DNA of 34,267 bases, taken from assembly GCA_018821715.1 (NCBI GenBank), contig JAHJLN010000298.1, forward strand, positions 1-34,267, read 5' to 3'. The notes under the pieces were generated by a model that had not been told where the DNA came from, made no database searches, and saw nothing but the letters and a program-made list of their open reading frames with translations. The position numbers were made by a program, and so were the translations under genes. Source of the stretch: Pseudomonadota bacterium (GTDB taxonomy: Bacteria; Desulfobacterota; Desulfobacteria; Desulfobacterales; Desulfobacteraceae). Shown here piece by piece: positions 25,637 to 34,242 of this stretch (position 1 is the stretch's first letter; each line of letters opens with the position of its first letter).

Positions 25637-28198
25637 TTATCCCTCGTCATGGGCCCAGGTAATCAGGCCTGGTGTATGACGTAACACCTCGTCTCCCTTG
25701 GGGATGACCCGGGCCGTATACCCGAACCGACCGGAATCCGAGCAAAGGATGGTACTCCCATAGATGTGGGTGCCGGGGGAAACGGTTTCCTGAAACTGCA
25801 TGGTTTCAGCACGGCTGCCTTCCTGGAGATCCGTCCCCTTCAATTTGCCGTGATACACCTGTACTTCCACCTCTTCAGGGGTCAATTCACCCAGAAAAAC
25901 ATCAATGAGGATGTTGAAGCTGTCTCCAACGGTAAAGTCTGAAGATGGACCCAGTTTCGGCTTTGACAACCGAATATTAGACCACAAAGCTTTCAACCGG
26001 GACCGGGTAAGGGCCAGTTCCTTTGCCTTCCAGGCAGAATCATTTGTAAGTTGCCTCAGGTTTCTGGATGCAGGAATATAATACCGGGTTGAATATTCCC
26101 TGACCATGCGGTCGCTTGAAAAATCAGTAATGGCCATTTTCATGGCCTCTTTCATCATTTTTATCCATTTAATGGGGGGATTACCCCGTTTCCTGTCATA
26201 GAATATCGGTATGACGTCATTTTCAAGTATATTGAACAGGGCCTGGCTTTCCACACCATCCTGATACTCAGGATCATCATAATCATCTCCATTTCCAATA
26301 CGCCAGCCCCGGTTTTCTCTAAAGCCCTCACACCACCATCCGTCCAGAATGGAAAGATTAAGTCCGCCGTTAGCAGCAGCTTTCATCCCGGAAGTGCCGC
26401 AGGCTTCATAGGGTCTTCTGGGGGTATTGAGCCAGACGTCGCATCCCTGGACCATATACCGTGCAATATTGATATCATAATCCTCCAGAAACGCGATTCT
26501 GTGCTGAACATCATACCGTCGTGCAAATTCGACAATCTGTTTGATGATGGCCTTGCCTTCATTGTCATTGGGATGGGCTTTTCCTGCAAAAATAAACTGG
26601 ACAGGCCGGTTTTCATTCATAATCAGTTTTGTCAGGCGCGGAATGTCCTTAAGCAGGAGTGCCGCCCGCTTATACGTGGCAAACCGCCGGGCAAAACAGA
26701 TGGTCAAGGTTCTGTGGTCCAGGGCTGTCACCACTTCGTCCAGAATGTTTCTGGGGGCGTTCCGCCGTTCATACTGGGCCAGTAAGATCTGACGGGATTT
26801 TTGAATCAGATTGGACCGGTCCAGTTCATGGACATGCCACAGGTCTGCGTCTTCAATATTGTCGATTCGTGATACCAGGCCCGGGTCAGACTGTCGACCA
26901 GACCAGTTTGACGACAGATACCGTTCGAACAAGGCATTTTTATGCCTGGAAATATAGGAGTTGATATGGACACCATTGGTCACATGGGAGATGGGGATTT
27001 CCTCCACCTGCCGCTTGGGCCAGAGCTGCTGCCACATTCGCCGGGCGACCTGGCCGTGAAGCCGGCTGACACCATTGAGATAGCCTGAAAATTTGACCCC
27101 GAAAACAAACATGGAAAATTTATTCTTCTCATTGTTGCCCGGGGGTTCTCCCCAGGAGAGCAGTTTATCTTTGGAAATGGCAAATTTTTCAGCATAGGGT
27201 GTAATATAGGGGTGGACCAGTTCTTTTTCAAACTCATCATGCCCGGCTTCCACCGGGGTATGGGTGGTAAATACACCGCTTCGCTTGCAGATCTGTAAAC
27301 CACTTTCAAAATCCACGTCATACTTGTCCATGATCAAAGAAACTCTTTCCAGGCCGGCAAAAGAACAATGCCCCTCATTCATATGGCAGACATTTGGAAA
27401 GATGTCCATGGCCTTCAATGCCTTTATGCCGCCAATGCCCAGCAGGATTTCCTGGGCAACCCGGGTCTCGCCGTGACTGGCATAGAGCCTTGAGGTAATG
27501 TCCCGAATGACATCAGGATTTTCCGGCAGGTTGGTATCCAGCAGCAGCAATCGATTCTTCCCCACCTTGATCTGCCAGATACAGGCCCGGATGATCCCTC
27601 TGGGACCGGGGATTTCAATGATCAGATCAACACCGTAAAAATCTTTCACCTTTTGAACCGGCAGGTCAAATACGTCAATGGTGGGATAGGCTTCCAGCTG
27701 CCAGCCGTTCTGGTCAAGGTATTGTCTGAAATATCCTTCCCTGAACAAAAGGCCAATGCCGGTCAAGGGAATTCCTAAAGCTGAAGAGGCTTTCAGATGA
27801 TCTCCGGCAAGGATTCCCAGACCGCCTGCAAAAAAGGGAAGGGATTCGTGGAGGCCAAATTCCATGGACAAATAGGCAATGGTCTCTTTTGTGGTCAGGT
27901 CGAATTCCCGGATCTGAGGTACATCGGAAAACATGGTTTCAAATTTTGCCTTGACCCGTGCCAGATGGCCCAGGAAACTTTCATCCTTGGACAAGACTTC
28001 AAATCGCCGCTGGGATATATGCGACAAAAAGGCCACTGGATTTTTCCCCACTTTTTTCCAATGGGTGGGATTGATTCTGTGAAACAATTCAATAGCTTCA
28101 TGATTCCAGCACCACCACAGGTTTCTGGCCAGATAGTCCAGAAAAGACAGCGGTTCCGGAATTGCGGGATATACTTTGTAGATCTGCATTTCTTCCAT
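25637..28198 (-). CDS. Alpha-glucan phosphorylase, DUF3417 type (GT35)
   Basis: A second phosphorolytic enzyme acting on alpha-1,4-glucans or maltodextrins. The N-terminal DUF3417-like segment (LDYLARNLWWCWNHEAIELF) marks the branch found in Thermus, Actinobacteria and Archaea rather than the GlgP of E. coli. Conserved blocks are AYLSMEFGLHESLPFFAGGL, HMNEGHCSFAGLE, FTTHTPVEAGHDEF, HVTNGVH, CFARRFATYKRA and the PLP lysine in GTSGMKAAANGG (about K606 from this start). The ATG at 28198 is 25 nt after the debranching enzyme stop; the frame continues up to 28261 but that part overlaps the previous gene. GGGAG lies 12 nt upstream, a loose spacing. The length of about 853 aa is normal. With glgP the locus has two unrelated-clade phosphorylases. 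Confidence 0.92.
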   Translation of the reverse strand: MEEMQIYKVYPAIPEPLSFLDYLARNLWWCWNHEAIELFHRINPTHWKKVGKNPVAFLSHISQRRFEVLSKDESFLGHLARVKAKFETMFSDVPQIREFDLTTKETIAYLSMEFGLHESLPFFAGGLGILAGDHLKASSALGIPLTGIGLLFREGYFRQYLDQNGWQLEAYPTIDVFDLPVQKVKDFYGVDLIIEIPGPRGIIRACIWQIKVGKNRLLLLDTNLPENPDVIRDITSRLYASHGETRVAQEILLGIGGIKALKAMDIFPNVCHMNEGHCSFAGLERVSLIMDKYDVDFESGLQICKRSGVFTTHTPVEAGHDEFEKELVHPYITPYAEKFAISKDKLLSWGEPPGNNEKNKFSMFVFGVKFSGYLNGVSRLHGQVARRMWQQLWPKRQVEEIPISHVTNGVHINSYISRHKNALFERYLSSNWSGRQSDPGLVSRIDNIEDADLWHVHELDRSNLIQKSRQILLAQYERRNAPRNILDEVVTALDHRTLTICFARRFATYKRAALLLKDIPRLTKLIMNENRPVQFIFAGKAHPNDNEGKAIIKQIVEFARRYDVQHRIAFLEDYDINIARYMVQGCDVWLNTPRRPYEACGTSGMKAAANGGLNLSILDGWWCEGFRENRGWRIGNGDDYDDPEYQDGVESQALFNILENDVIPIFYDRKRGNPPIKWIKMMKEAMKMAITDFSSDRMVREYSTRYYIPASRNLRQLTNDSAWKAKELALTRSRLKALWSNIRLSKPKLGPSSDFTVGDSFNILIDVFLGELTPEEVEVQVYHGKLKGTDLQEGSRAETMQFQETVSPGTHIYGSTILCSDSGRFGYTARVIPKGDEVLRHTPGLITWAHDEG

Positions 28199-28223
28199 GG
28201 ATTGATTGATCTCCCGGGGTAAT

Positions 28224-31200
28224 TTAGCGGGATAGTTTATGCACCACCCTGGCCACTTCACTTATGCCCCAGGCCTGTGCATCACATCCCCGCGGTGCAT
28301 GCGGAAAATCCCCATCAAGTATTTCAGGAATATATCCAGCCGCACCGGTTCTCATCAAGCGGATTACGCTGCCCAGCCAGGCCAGGCAGTTGGGATAGCT
28401 GTTTTTGCCAAACAGGGCCGCCCATGCTTCACAAAACAACGGGAACTGCCATGTCCATGCAGTTCCATTGTGGTAGGCAGGTTTTCTCAAGGTATCTTCA
28501 TCTCCTTTGTAAGTTCCTGAATACGGTGCATGCGGGTCTTTTAGCAACTGATTATTATAAAGAATTGTTAAAGGATATTCAACCTTTTTATCTGCAAGGC
28601 TCCTTATACCTCCGGGAACCAGCAGCTCCTGGCACCTTTCAACGGATTTTTGCGCCATATTTTTATTTTTGATCACATCAAGGGTGAACAGCAAAAGCTG
28701 GTTGGGTCTCAGGGCATCATCAGCCATCGCGTTTTGTGCCCCCACAGGACCGTCACAATGAAGGCAGTCTGAAAAATAACCCAAGGATTCCTGCCAGAAA
28801 AGATCAACAACAGCATCCTGTACTGTTTTGGATTTTTCCTGCCATTTACCGGATGGGTCAATGGATGAAAGCAGTATAAGGGCATTGTACCATAAGGCCT
28901 GGATTTCAACCGGGTATCCCTGCCGGGGTGATCCTGCCGGAAAATTGGTGTCCATCCAGGTAAAATGAGCCGGGCTGTAAAGCAGCAGGGTTAAAGGATC
29001 TGCCTTGACACCGGTTTTTGTCCCGTTGATCATGGAATGGGCCATGGATATGAGCACTGTTTTCACGGTCCGTCCATTCAGATCCTCTTCCAGAAAATCA
29101 GTCTTTTTTGTTTTTTGTATTAAATCCTTGCAACAGGCGAAAAACCAGAGGGGAGCATCTGATGTTTCAATATTCCCTGCATCCGTGCCGCAGATCATAT
29201 TGGGAAGGGTCCCGTCTTTCTCAAACCGTCCAAACAGCCGTAAAATGGCTTTTGCTTCTGAGAACCGTTCCAGCTCGATCAGGCTTCTGCAAAAAATCAG
29301 GCTGTCTCTTCCCCAGTCCAGAAACCAGGGATACCCTGCAATCACGCTTTTATCAGCTCCGCGATCCACCAAAAAGGCATCCATTGCTTTATAAATGGAT
29401 TCAAAAAGCGGCAATCCGTTTTTAAAGGATGGAGCAGTTTTCATTAAGACAGTTGGTTTTGTTTTTCTGTGGTGATTTTCAATCACGGCAGCTTCAAGGT
29501 GAGCTGTTTGTCCACCCAGACAGGCAATGGTAAAATATCCGGGACTGAACAAATCCGATTCCGGATCCAGTCCCCTCTGGGCTTCCATGGGGCGATGAAT
29601 CATGTAATGCCATTCAGGTTCATGAATAAAAGTTCCCTGAGAAAGGGCAACACAAAGCGTTTTTCCCCTTGATAAGGGAAAAAAGAACCCCCTGTCAAAT
29701 GTCTCAACAGCAGCCGGCCATTGAGTTTCAGGCCCTTGAAAGGCTTTTACCGTCTCATGAAAACTCCTGTCTTCGATATCCGGGCGGATGATCAGGGTCA
29801 CAGGCCTGTCGTCTTCTAAAAACCGGGTGTTCGATTCCCTGGAGTTCTCTCTCAAAATGGACAGACTCACCCGGTTCTCGTCCCTGTCAATGGACAGATA
29901 AATTTCCAGGGCATAGTACTTACCTTCCGATGTAGGGACATGAAACAGCCATTTGCCGCCATTATCATAGGAAAACCAGAAGGTTTCAAGGCAGTCTAGT
30001 GAAAGTTCCCGTGAATATCCCTGGAAAATCGCCCAGATTCTGCACCTTGACAATACCATCCATCGGTTTTCCGGCATGGTCGTGTCAAGGTTTGCACCCA
30101 GAAAGGCATCATACCTGCTGTAAAGATTTCCCCAGCTGGCAGATGCTCTCATCATCCCTCCTTTTTTCGTGGTGGCCAATAGTTTTAAAAAAGGCGTATT
30201 CACAATTTCTTTCCGGGTAAAGGAGGACCGCATATACAAGGTGTCAAAAGGTACAAGGTAAAGCAATGATGCTGTTTTAACCCAGGTGCGGCCGGGTTCG
30301 AATATCCGCAGGCTTAAGGTGATTTCCTTGTGCTGCTTTTTAATTGTTTTTGGCAGGAAAAGGGCAAAAAAACGATTCTTGTCCCGGGTCGGTATTCCTT
30401 CTTCATACCCCAGGGAAATTTTTTCAAATTTTGATTCATCCAAAAGTTCGGCCCTGAAACCGTTCGGGCACCAGATCAAAAGGAAAAATCCCGGTGGAAC
30501 CATCACCTGCCGTTTCAGGTCTTTTTCTATATCAAAGGCAATCACCCGGCTCTCTTTCGAGTTTCGATTCAAAGACCGAATATATTCAATGGGATCTGCT
30601 GCTAATTTCAGGGCCTCCTGCCCCACAGCCATTACACTGATATCCCCAAATCCAGTAAGATCGGTGTGAATCGACAGGACTTTTGCTTTCAGTTTCTGCA
30701 ACAAGACCCTTTGGGGAGCCTGTCGTTCCATTTGCGGGTCCTGTCGGAAAAAGTCCATATCTTCCGGGTTTGGGGTTAAGGCCAACACCTGGCCCGGGGT
30801 GAGGCGCAGCAAAAAAAGATCTTGTGACAACGTGGTTTTGATTTGCGCTCCTGTTATCAGGTCATGCCACAGGGTGTTTGCCATGTTGATATCTGTTTGT
30901 TTCCATGTGACGTCGCAGGACTTGTCACAATCAAGATTCACAAGGATAAGCAGGCGTTTATCATATTCCAAATTATGGCGCAGTAAAATGAGACACTGGG
31001 ATGTTTTCTGCTCTATCAGCTTTAGCCTAGTTTGATCAAAAAAAGCGGGATGGGTTTTTAAAATCCGGGTCAGTCTTGAAATATGATCCACCTGGTTTTT
31101 TTGATTTCCCCAGTTCAGGCCGGCAGATTCATGGACATTGATCTTTTCGCAGGCAAACCATTCTACTCCGTTTGCAAATCCAAATCCACCGCACACAGAG

Positions 31201-32531
31201 AAAAGGGCACAAAGGGCGGTTCTCATTTTGGCAAATTGCTCTGAGACAGATGCCAGGCGGTTGTTGTCATGGGTTTCCGCAAAATGGATCAAATGTCCGC
31301 AATGATCCGATATATCCCAGGCAAGTGGAAGGTAATGGGAAAGCTGTTCTTTTGTATAATTCTGGAACAATTCTGAATAGGCCCAATTGAAATTGGCGCG
31401 GGTTAATATTTCCCGGGTGGTTTTGATGGGTCCGCCGAGTCCTTCCAGAAAAAAAAGGGTGTCCGGATATTCCTGCCGGACTTTTGCCACCATATATTCC
31501 CAGGCCTCCACCGGGATCATATACCCGGCATCGCACCTGAAACCGTCCACTCCGCGGTGGCACCAGAGCAGGAACACATCTGCCATATATTTCCACAGGC
31601 TGGTGTTTGAATAGTCCAGTTTTGTCAGGTCTGCCCAGACAACGCCCCATGCACCCGGGGCTTCAATCTCTCCGTCTTCTTTCCTGACCAGCCATTCCGG
31701 GTTGGTCTCGTGAATGGCTGCAGCCCACCCGGTATGGTTGATGGCAATATCCATGAACAGGCATCCGTTATGGAAATGGACGGCATCCACCAGTTCCATA
31801 AATTGTTCCAAAGGCGTTGCAGACGGATCAAACTCTGCCAGGGCCGGATCTACATCTGTAAAATTCAGGGCGGCATAGGGGCTGCCGAACCGTCCCATTC
31901 TGGCATAGGTGGTGGGCGTGGGATGGATGGGCAACAGGTGAAGGGCACGGCAGCCAAGGGTGGAAAAAATAAAGTCCACTTCTTTTTTCAGATCCCTGAA
32001 TTTGCCGGACTCTGGAATTACCGTATACCCTTTGGCATCCAATGTTTCGATCAGGGTTGATAATTCATTTTCTTTTGTTGCACCAGATTTTGATCTGCCG
32101 AACTGCCTTACAAAGGCATTGTAAATAATATTGGCACAACAGGTACCGGCCGGCTCCACATTGATGGTGCAATTGCCGCCTGCCTGCCAGATGGGAATAC
32201 TGCTGTTTTCTGGCATAAAAAAACATTTTGCCTGGAAAAAACCGGTCTGGTGCAATGGCAGCACAATTTTATAAATTCCCTGGCTATCCTTTTTCATTTC
32301 AATATCATACCAGGCCTCATCCAGTTTGATTTCATTTTTTTCCACTCGAAGAATGATTTCTTGCCTGGAAATTGCAGCAGCTCCCAGATTGGTTCTCACA
32401 AAGGCTTTTCCCTTGATTTGGCTTGAGAGCATTAAGGTAAAGGTCGCGCAATCCCCGCAGTACATGACCCGAAAGTTTCCGGGTGGCGGAGACTGGGTGA
32501 CTTGTGGCTTCATTTTTAAAGGAAGATTCAT
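28224..32531 (-). CDS. Bifunctional glycogen debranching enzyme (GH13 glucanotransferase + GH133 amylo-1,6-glucosidase)
   Basis: Removes branches from phosphorylase-limit glycogen by moving short chains (GH13 half), then hydrolysing the remaining alpha-1,6 glucose (GH133 half), as in eukaryotic AGL. It has 1435 aa. GH13 spans about 130-470, with LHLLPIHPTP, DIAINHTGWA, the nucleophile D334 in DGFRCDAGYM, acid E363 in FFLEGLGG and D422 in ETHDNNRLA. The middle holds a debranching N-terminal-type domain (RYDAFLGANLDTTMPENRW, about 806-825). GH133 spans about 1035-1432, with GYPWFLDWGRDSLIF, GTYKGDEDTLRKPAYHNGTA and HAPRGCDAQAWGISEVAR. The ATG at 32531 has GGGAG 13 nt upstream, so its ribosome site is weak. 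First gene of the glycogen operon, fitting its supply of debranched chains to the phosphorylases. Confidence 0.93.
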   Translation of the reverse strand: MNLPLKMKPQVTQSPPPGNFRVMYCGDCATFTLMLSSQIKGKAFVRTNLGAAAISRQEIILRVEKNEIKLDEAWYDIEMKKDSQGIYKIVLPLHQTGFFQAKCFFMPENSSIPIWQAGGNCTINVEPAGTCCANIIYNAFVRQFGRSKSGATKENELSTLIETLDAKGYTVIPESGKFRDLKKEVDFIFSTLGCRALHLLPIHPTPTTYARMGRFGSPYAALNFTDVDPALAEFDPSATPLEQFMELVDAVHFHNGCLFMDIAINHTGWAAAIHETNPEWLVRKEDGEIEAPGAWGVVWADLTKLDYSNTSLWKYMADVFLLWCHRGVDGFRCDAGYMIPVEAWEYMVAKVRQEYPDTLFFLEGLGGPIKTTREILTRANFNWAYSELFQNYTKEQLSHYLPLAWDISDHCGHLIHFAETHDNNRLASVSEQFAKMRTALCALFSVCGGFGFANGVEWFACEKINVHESAGLNWGNQKNQVDHISRLTRILKTHPAFFDQTRLKLIEQKTSQCLILLRHNLEYDKRLLILVNLDCDKSCDVTWKQTDINMANTLWHDLITGAQIKTTLSQDLFLLRLTPGQVLALTPNPEDMDFFRQDPQMERQAPQRVLLQKLKAKVLSIHTDLTGFGDISVMAVGQEALKLAADPIEYIRSLNRNSKESRVIAFDIEKDLKRQVMVPPGFFLLIWCPNGFRAELLDESKFEKISLGYEEGIPTRDKNRFFALFLPKTIKKQHKEITLSLRIFEPGRTWVKTASLLYLVPFDTLYMRSSFTRKEIVNTPFLKLLATTKKGGMMRASASWGNLYSRYDAFLGANLDTTMPENRWMVLSRCRIWAIFQGYSRELSLDCLETFWFSYDNGGKWLFHVPTSEGKYYALEIYLSIDRDENRVSLSILRENSRESNTRFLEDDRPVTLIIRPDIEDRSFHETVKAFQGPETQWPAAVETFDRGFFFPLSRGKTLCVALSQGTFIHEPEWHYMIHRPMEAQRGLDPESDLFSPGYFTIACLGGQTAHLEAAVIENHHRKTKPTVLMKTAPSFKNGLPLFESIYKAMDAFLVDRGADKSVIAGYPWFLDWGRDSLIFCRSLIELERFSEAKAILRLFGRFEKDGTLPNMICGTDAGNIETSDAPLWFFACCKDLIQKTKKTDFLEEDLNGRTVKTVLISMAHSMINGTKTGVKADPLTLLLYSPAHFTWMDTNFPAGSPRQGYPVEIQALWYNALILLSSIDPSGKWQEKSKTVQDAVVDLFWQESLGYFSDCLHCDGPVGAQNAMADDALRPNQLLLFTLDVIKNKNMAQKSVERCQELLVPGGIRSLADKKVEYPLTILYNNQLLKDPHAPYSGTYKGDEDTLRKPAYHNGTAWTWQFPLFCEAWAALFGKNSYPNCLAWLGSVIRLMRTGAAGYIPEILDGDFPHAPRGCDAQAWGISEVARVVHKLSR

Positions 32532-32561
32532 GATAACGGTTTGACTCCCATTTTAGTTGGT

Positions 32562-32585
32562 TGTCGTGGTGTTGTGGTGTTGTGG
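32562..32585. repeat. Three tandem 8-bp units in leader of glycogen operon
   Basis: TGTCGTGG, TGTTGTGG, TGTTGTGG follow head to tail between the candidate promoter and the debranching enzyme ATG. Copy number could change by slippage. The repeat lies in the untranslated leader, so length changes would alter the leader rather than the reading frame. Confidence 0.6.
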
Positions 32586-32589
32586 AGGG

Positions 32590-32618
32590 ATTATACCATA
32601 ACCGATTTATGATTGCAG
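32590..32618 (-). promoter_or_regulatory. Candidate extended -10 promoter of the glycogen operon
   Basis: On the minus strand TGG precedes TATAAT (32590-32595), giving the extended -10 TGnTATAAT. The -35 position 17 nt upstream is CTGCAA (32613-32618), a partial match. Transcription would start near 32583, giving a leader of about 50 nt that includes the 8-bp tandem repeats. Confidence 0.5.
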
Positions 32619-32633
32619 TGCATTTTTTTGCTT

Positions 32634-32670
32634 TCCATTATATTTTCCCCATAAAGTGGAATATAATGGA
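32634..32670. promoter_or_regulatory. 11-bp perfect inverted repeat upstream of glycogen operon promoter
   Basis: TCCATTATATT (32634-32644) and AATATAATGGA (32660-32670) are perfect inverted copies separated by 15 nt. The repeat lies 16 nt upstream of the -35 region of the candidate operon promoter. The 26-bp centre-to-centre spacing and AT-rich arms suit a dimeric regulator site. It could also form a hairpin at the end of the transcript from 32824, though no T-run follows. Confidence 0.45.
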
Positions 32671-32823
32671 CCAGATCTGATAGCCGGGTTGCCGGATTAA
32701 AGAAACAAGCAGGAAAAGTTTTAGGAATAGATCTGCCTACGATGCCTGCTATGAAGTGATTACATAAAAAAGGCGGGATCAAAATAGAGTTGTTTTGTTT
32801 TTGTATATAATCGAGCTAAGTTT

Positions 32824-33036
32824 CTAGGACAAACATTCTACGCAAGCACTGCTCCAGTCGCTGACCCTGACCCAGCCTGTGCGTTGTTCCGGTTTTGTTC
32901 TTCTTTCAAAACCCGGTTTTCTGCGATCATATCCCATTTTTTCAACAACCTGGATGTCATAATGTTGCCTGCGATCTTGGTCACCTCGCCTGTCCATATA
33001 AGAACGTTTGTTTGTAATTGTTCTTAAATTATACAT
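32824..33036 (-). CDS. Small Arg-rich 'RR-repeat' protein (70 aa)
   Basis: Function unknown. The start is ATG 33036, because GGAG lies 7 nt upstream; the in-frame ATG at 33048 sits upstream of that ribosome site. The chain carries repeated acidic/polar-Arg-Arg motifs (MDRRGDQDRR, YDRRKPGFERR) and ends in a block GWVRVSDWSSACVEC. I recall similar small proteins with spaced ERR/DRR repeats and a WVRVS-WSS end in sulfate-reducing Desulfobacterota, which supports its being a real gene, but no function is known to me. No signal peptide or membrane helix. Divergent from the release-factor-like gene, with 123 nt between. Confidence 0.75.
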   Translation of the reverse strand: MYNLRTITNKRSYMDRRGDQDRRQHYDIQVVEKMGYDRRKPGFERRTKPEQRTGWVRVSDWSSACVECLS

Positions 33037-33098
33037 ATTAGACTCCATAAATGATTACAATCTACTTAACAATACTGGAAATTTTTATTAAATTCAAG

Positions 33099-33127
33099 GT
33101 TTTATTTTAATCGGTATGATATATAAT
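33099..33127 (+). promoter_or_regulatory. Weak candidate promoter for the GGQ protein gene
   Basis: TATAAT at 33122-33127, about 33 nt upstream of the ATG at 33160. The -35 region is AT-rich without a clear TTGACA match. It lies in the 123-nt divergent gap with the Arg-rich gene. Confidence 0.3.
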
Positions 33128-33159
33128 CATGGAAAAAATAACGACTTAACCGGAGAAAA

Positions 33160-33516
33160 ATGGGGCCAGGCAAAGAGAAAATATTAGACCTTGAAAAGAG
33201 AATGATTGCATTGGGAATCAAAAAAGAGGATATCCAGGAAAAATTTATCAAGGCATCCGGGAGGGGAGGGCAAAAACTCAATAAATCTTCTTCTGCAGTG
33301 TTTCTAAAACATAAAAAAACCAATTTATCGGTAAAGTGCGGGAAGGCAAGATCTCAATATTTAAACAGGTTTTTAGCCTTACGAAGTCTTATTGATAAAA
33401 TTGAAGCTTTTATGACAGGTGGTACTGAAAAAGAACACAAAGCAATGGAAAAGATAAAAAAGCAAAAACAAAGAAGAAAACGGAAAACACAAAAAAAACT
33501 GATTATAAGTGAATGA
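33160..33516 (+). CDS. Release-factor-like GGQ protein (ribosome rescue peptidyl-tRNA hydrolase)
   Basis: Single-domain class I release-factor relative (118 aa) holding the catalytic GGQ loop (SGRGGQKLNKSSSAV, GGQ at 36-38) that hydrolyses peptidyl-tRNA on the ribosome. It lacks the codon-recognition domain of RF1/RF2. The C-terminal tail (about 95-115) is very basic, KKQKQRRKRKTQKK, like the ArfB/ICT1 tail that enters the empty mRNA channel. The short N-terminal helical segment and VKCGKARSQYLNR block resemble the MTRFR/C12orf65-like group and bacterial 'peptide chain release factor-like' proteins. ATG 33160 has GGAG 5 nt upstream. Its 3' end overlaps the convergent DUF503 gene by 14 nt. Role in rescue of stalled ribosomes is family-based inference. 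Confidence 0.88.
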   Translation: MGPGKEKILDLEKRMIALGIKKEDIQEKFIKASGRGGQKLNKSSSAVFLKHKKTNLSVKCGKARSQYLNRFLALRSLIDKIEAFMTGGTEKEHKAMEKIKKQKQRRKRKTQKKLIISE

Positions 33517-33790
33517 TTTCAATGTGCGTATCTGCAATCATTGCAAGCCCCAGATCATCTGCCATATTGATCACTTTATCCAGTTTTGAGTTCACAACTC
33601 TTGCATTATTTCCTGTAATTGAAAATCCGATTTCTGCCCAATCATGGCTGTCATTCAAATCAGTTTCAGCAATCGAGATATTAAATTTGTTCTTTATTCG
33701 ATGAACGATCGATTTAACAATTTTTCGTTTTTCTTTTAAAGAAGTGATATCAAATAACCGGAATTTGATTTTGCCTGTACCAACTATCAT
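33503..33790 (-). CDS. DUF503 family protein (YlxP-like)
   Basis: A small, ferredoxin-like-fold protein of about 95 aa. Family marks are the N-terminal IVGTGKIKFRLFDITSLKEKR (the SLKEKR block is characteristic), the IVKSIVHRIKNKFNISIAE segment and the following WAEIGFSITGNN. Members are usually near translation or ribosome maturation genes; no biochemical role is established to my knowledge. The start is ATG 33790, or GTG 33796 two codons earlier; neither has a clear ribosome site, so translation may depend on the gene 20 nt upstream (ending at 33811). It converges with and overlaps the release-factor-like gene by 14 nt. Confidence 0.88.
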   Translation of the reverse strand: MIVGTGKIKFRLFDITSLKEKRKIVKSIVHRIKNKFNISIAETDLNDSHDWAEIGFSITGNNARVVNSKLDKVINMADDLGLAMIADTHIEIIHL

Positions 33791-33810
33791 TGCCACTAAT
33801 ACTGTAAAGG

Positions 33811-34242
33811 TTAAAAAATACCCAATTGACAGGGTTTTATTCGGATGTTTTTTTTCTCACATGCCGAGCCTATATCCAGTCGTTTAATTTTTAAACTCCC
33901 TGCAATCTTCCAGCATTCCAGACAGGATATTCTGCCGTCTTGGCTGGCTTTATCAAGGTGTTTATTTAAATCAGGAGCGATTTCAATATTTGGATTAATT
34001 TTTTTTCCCCCGTTACCATACCCGAATAATCCAACCTGGCACTGTGTAATCCTATATTCTAAAAGATCTGCCTGTACCCCGATGTCAGAAGGGGGCATGC
34101 CAAGTGACGCAGCAACCTGATGGGCCGAAGCGCAAGATATGCAGTCATTGTCAGCAGATAACCGAATTTTTTTTGCTATGGTGTCATTGACCTGACTGTT
34201 GGTATGCTTTGCTGAAAAATTTCTTTTATCCTGATGTCCCAT
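33811..34242 (-). CDS. Conserved hypothetical protein with two CxxC repeats (143 aa)
   Basis: Function unknown. The protein consists of two similar units. The first (about 33-75) reads CISCASAHQVAASLGM...DIGVQAD...RITQCQVGLFGY. The second (about 104-143) reads RISCLECWKIAGSLKI...DIGSACE...RIKPCQLGIF. Each contains a CxxC at its start and a third Cys before Q-(V/L)-G-(L/I)-F, suggesting metal binding (Zn or Fe-S), and a helix-rich core like a degenerate winged helix. I recall similar proteins beside DUF503 genes in Desulfobacterota. The ATG at 34242 has AGGACGG 7 nt upstream. First gene of a two-gene unit with DUF503; no signal peptide. Confidence 0.78.
   Translation of the reverse strand: MGHQDKRNFSAKHTNSQVNDTIAKKIRLSADNDCISCASAHQVAASLGMPPSDIGVQADLLEYRITQCQVGLFGYGNGGKKINPNIEIAPDLNKHLDKASQDGRISCLECWKIAGSLKIKRLDIGSACEKKNIRIKPCQLGIF

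Noticed and set aside
32591..32782. 63-codon minus-strand frame upstream of the debranching enzyme
   Set aside because: Covers the inverted repeat and candidate promoter, has no ribosome site and no recognisable protein features; treated as non-coding.
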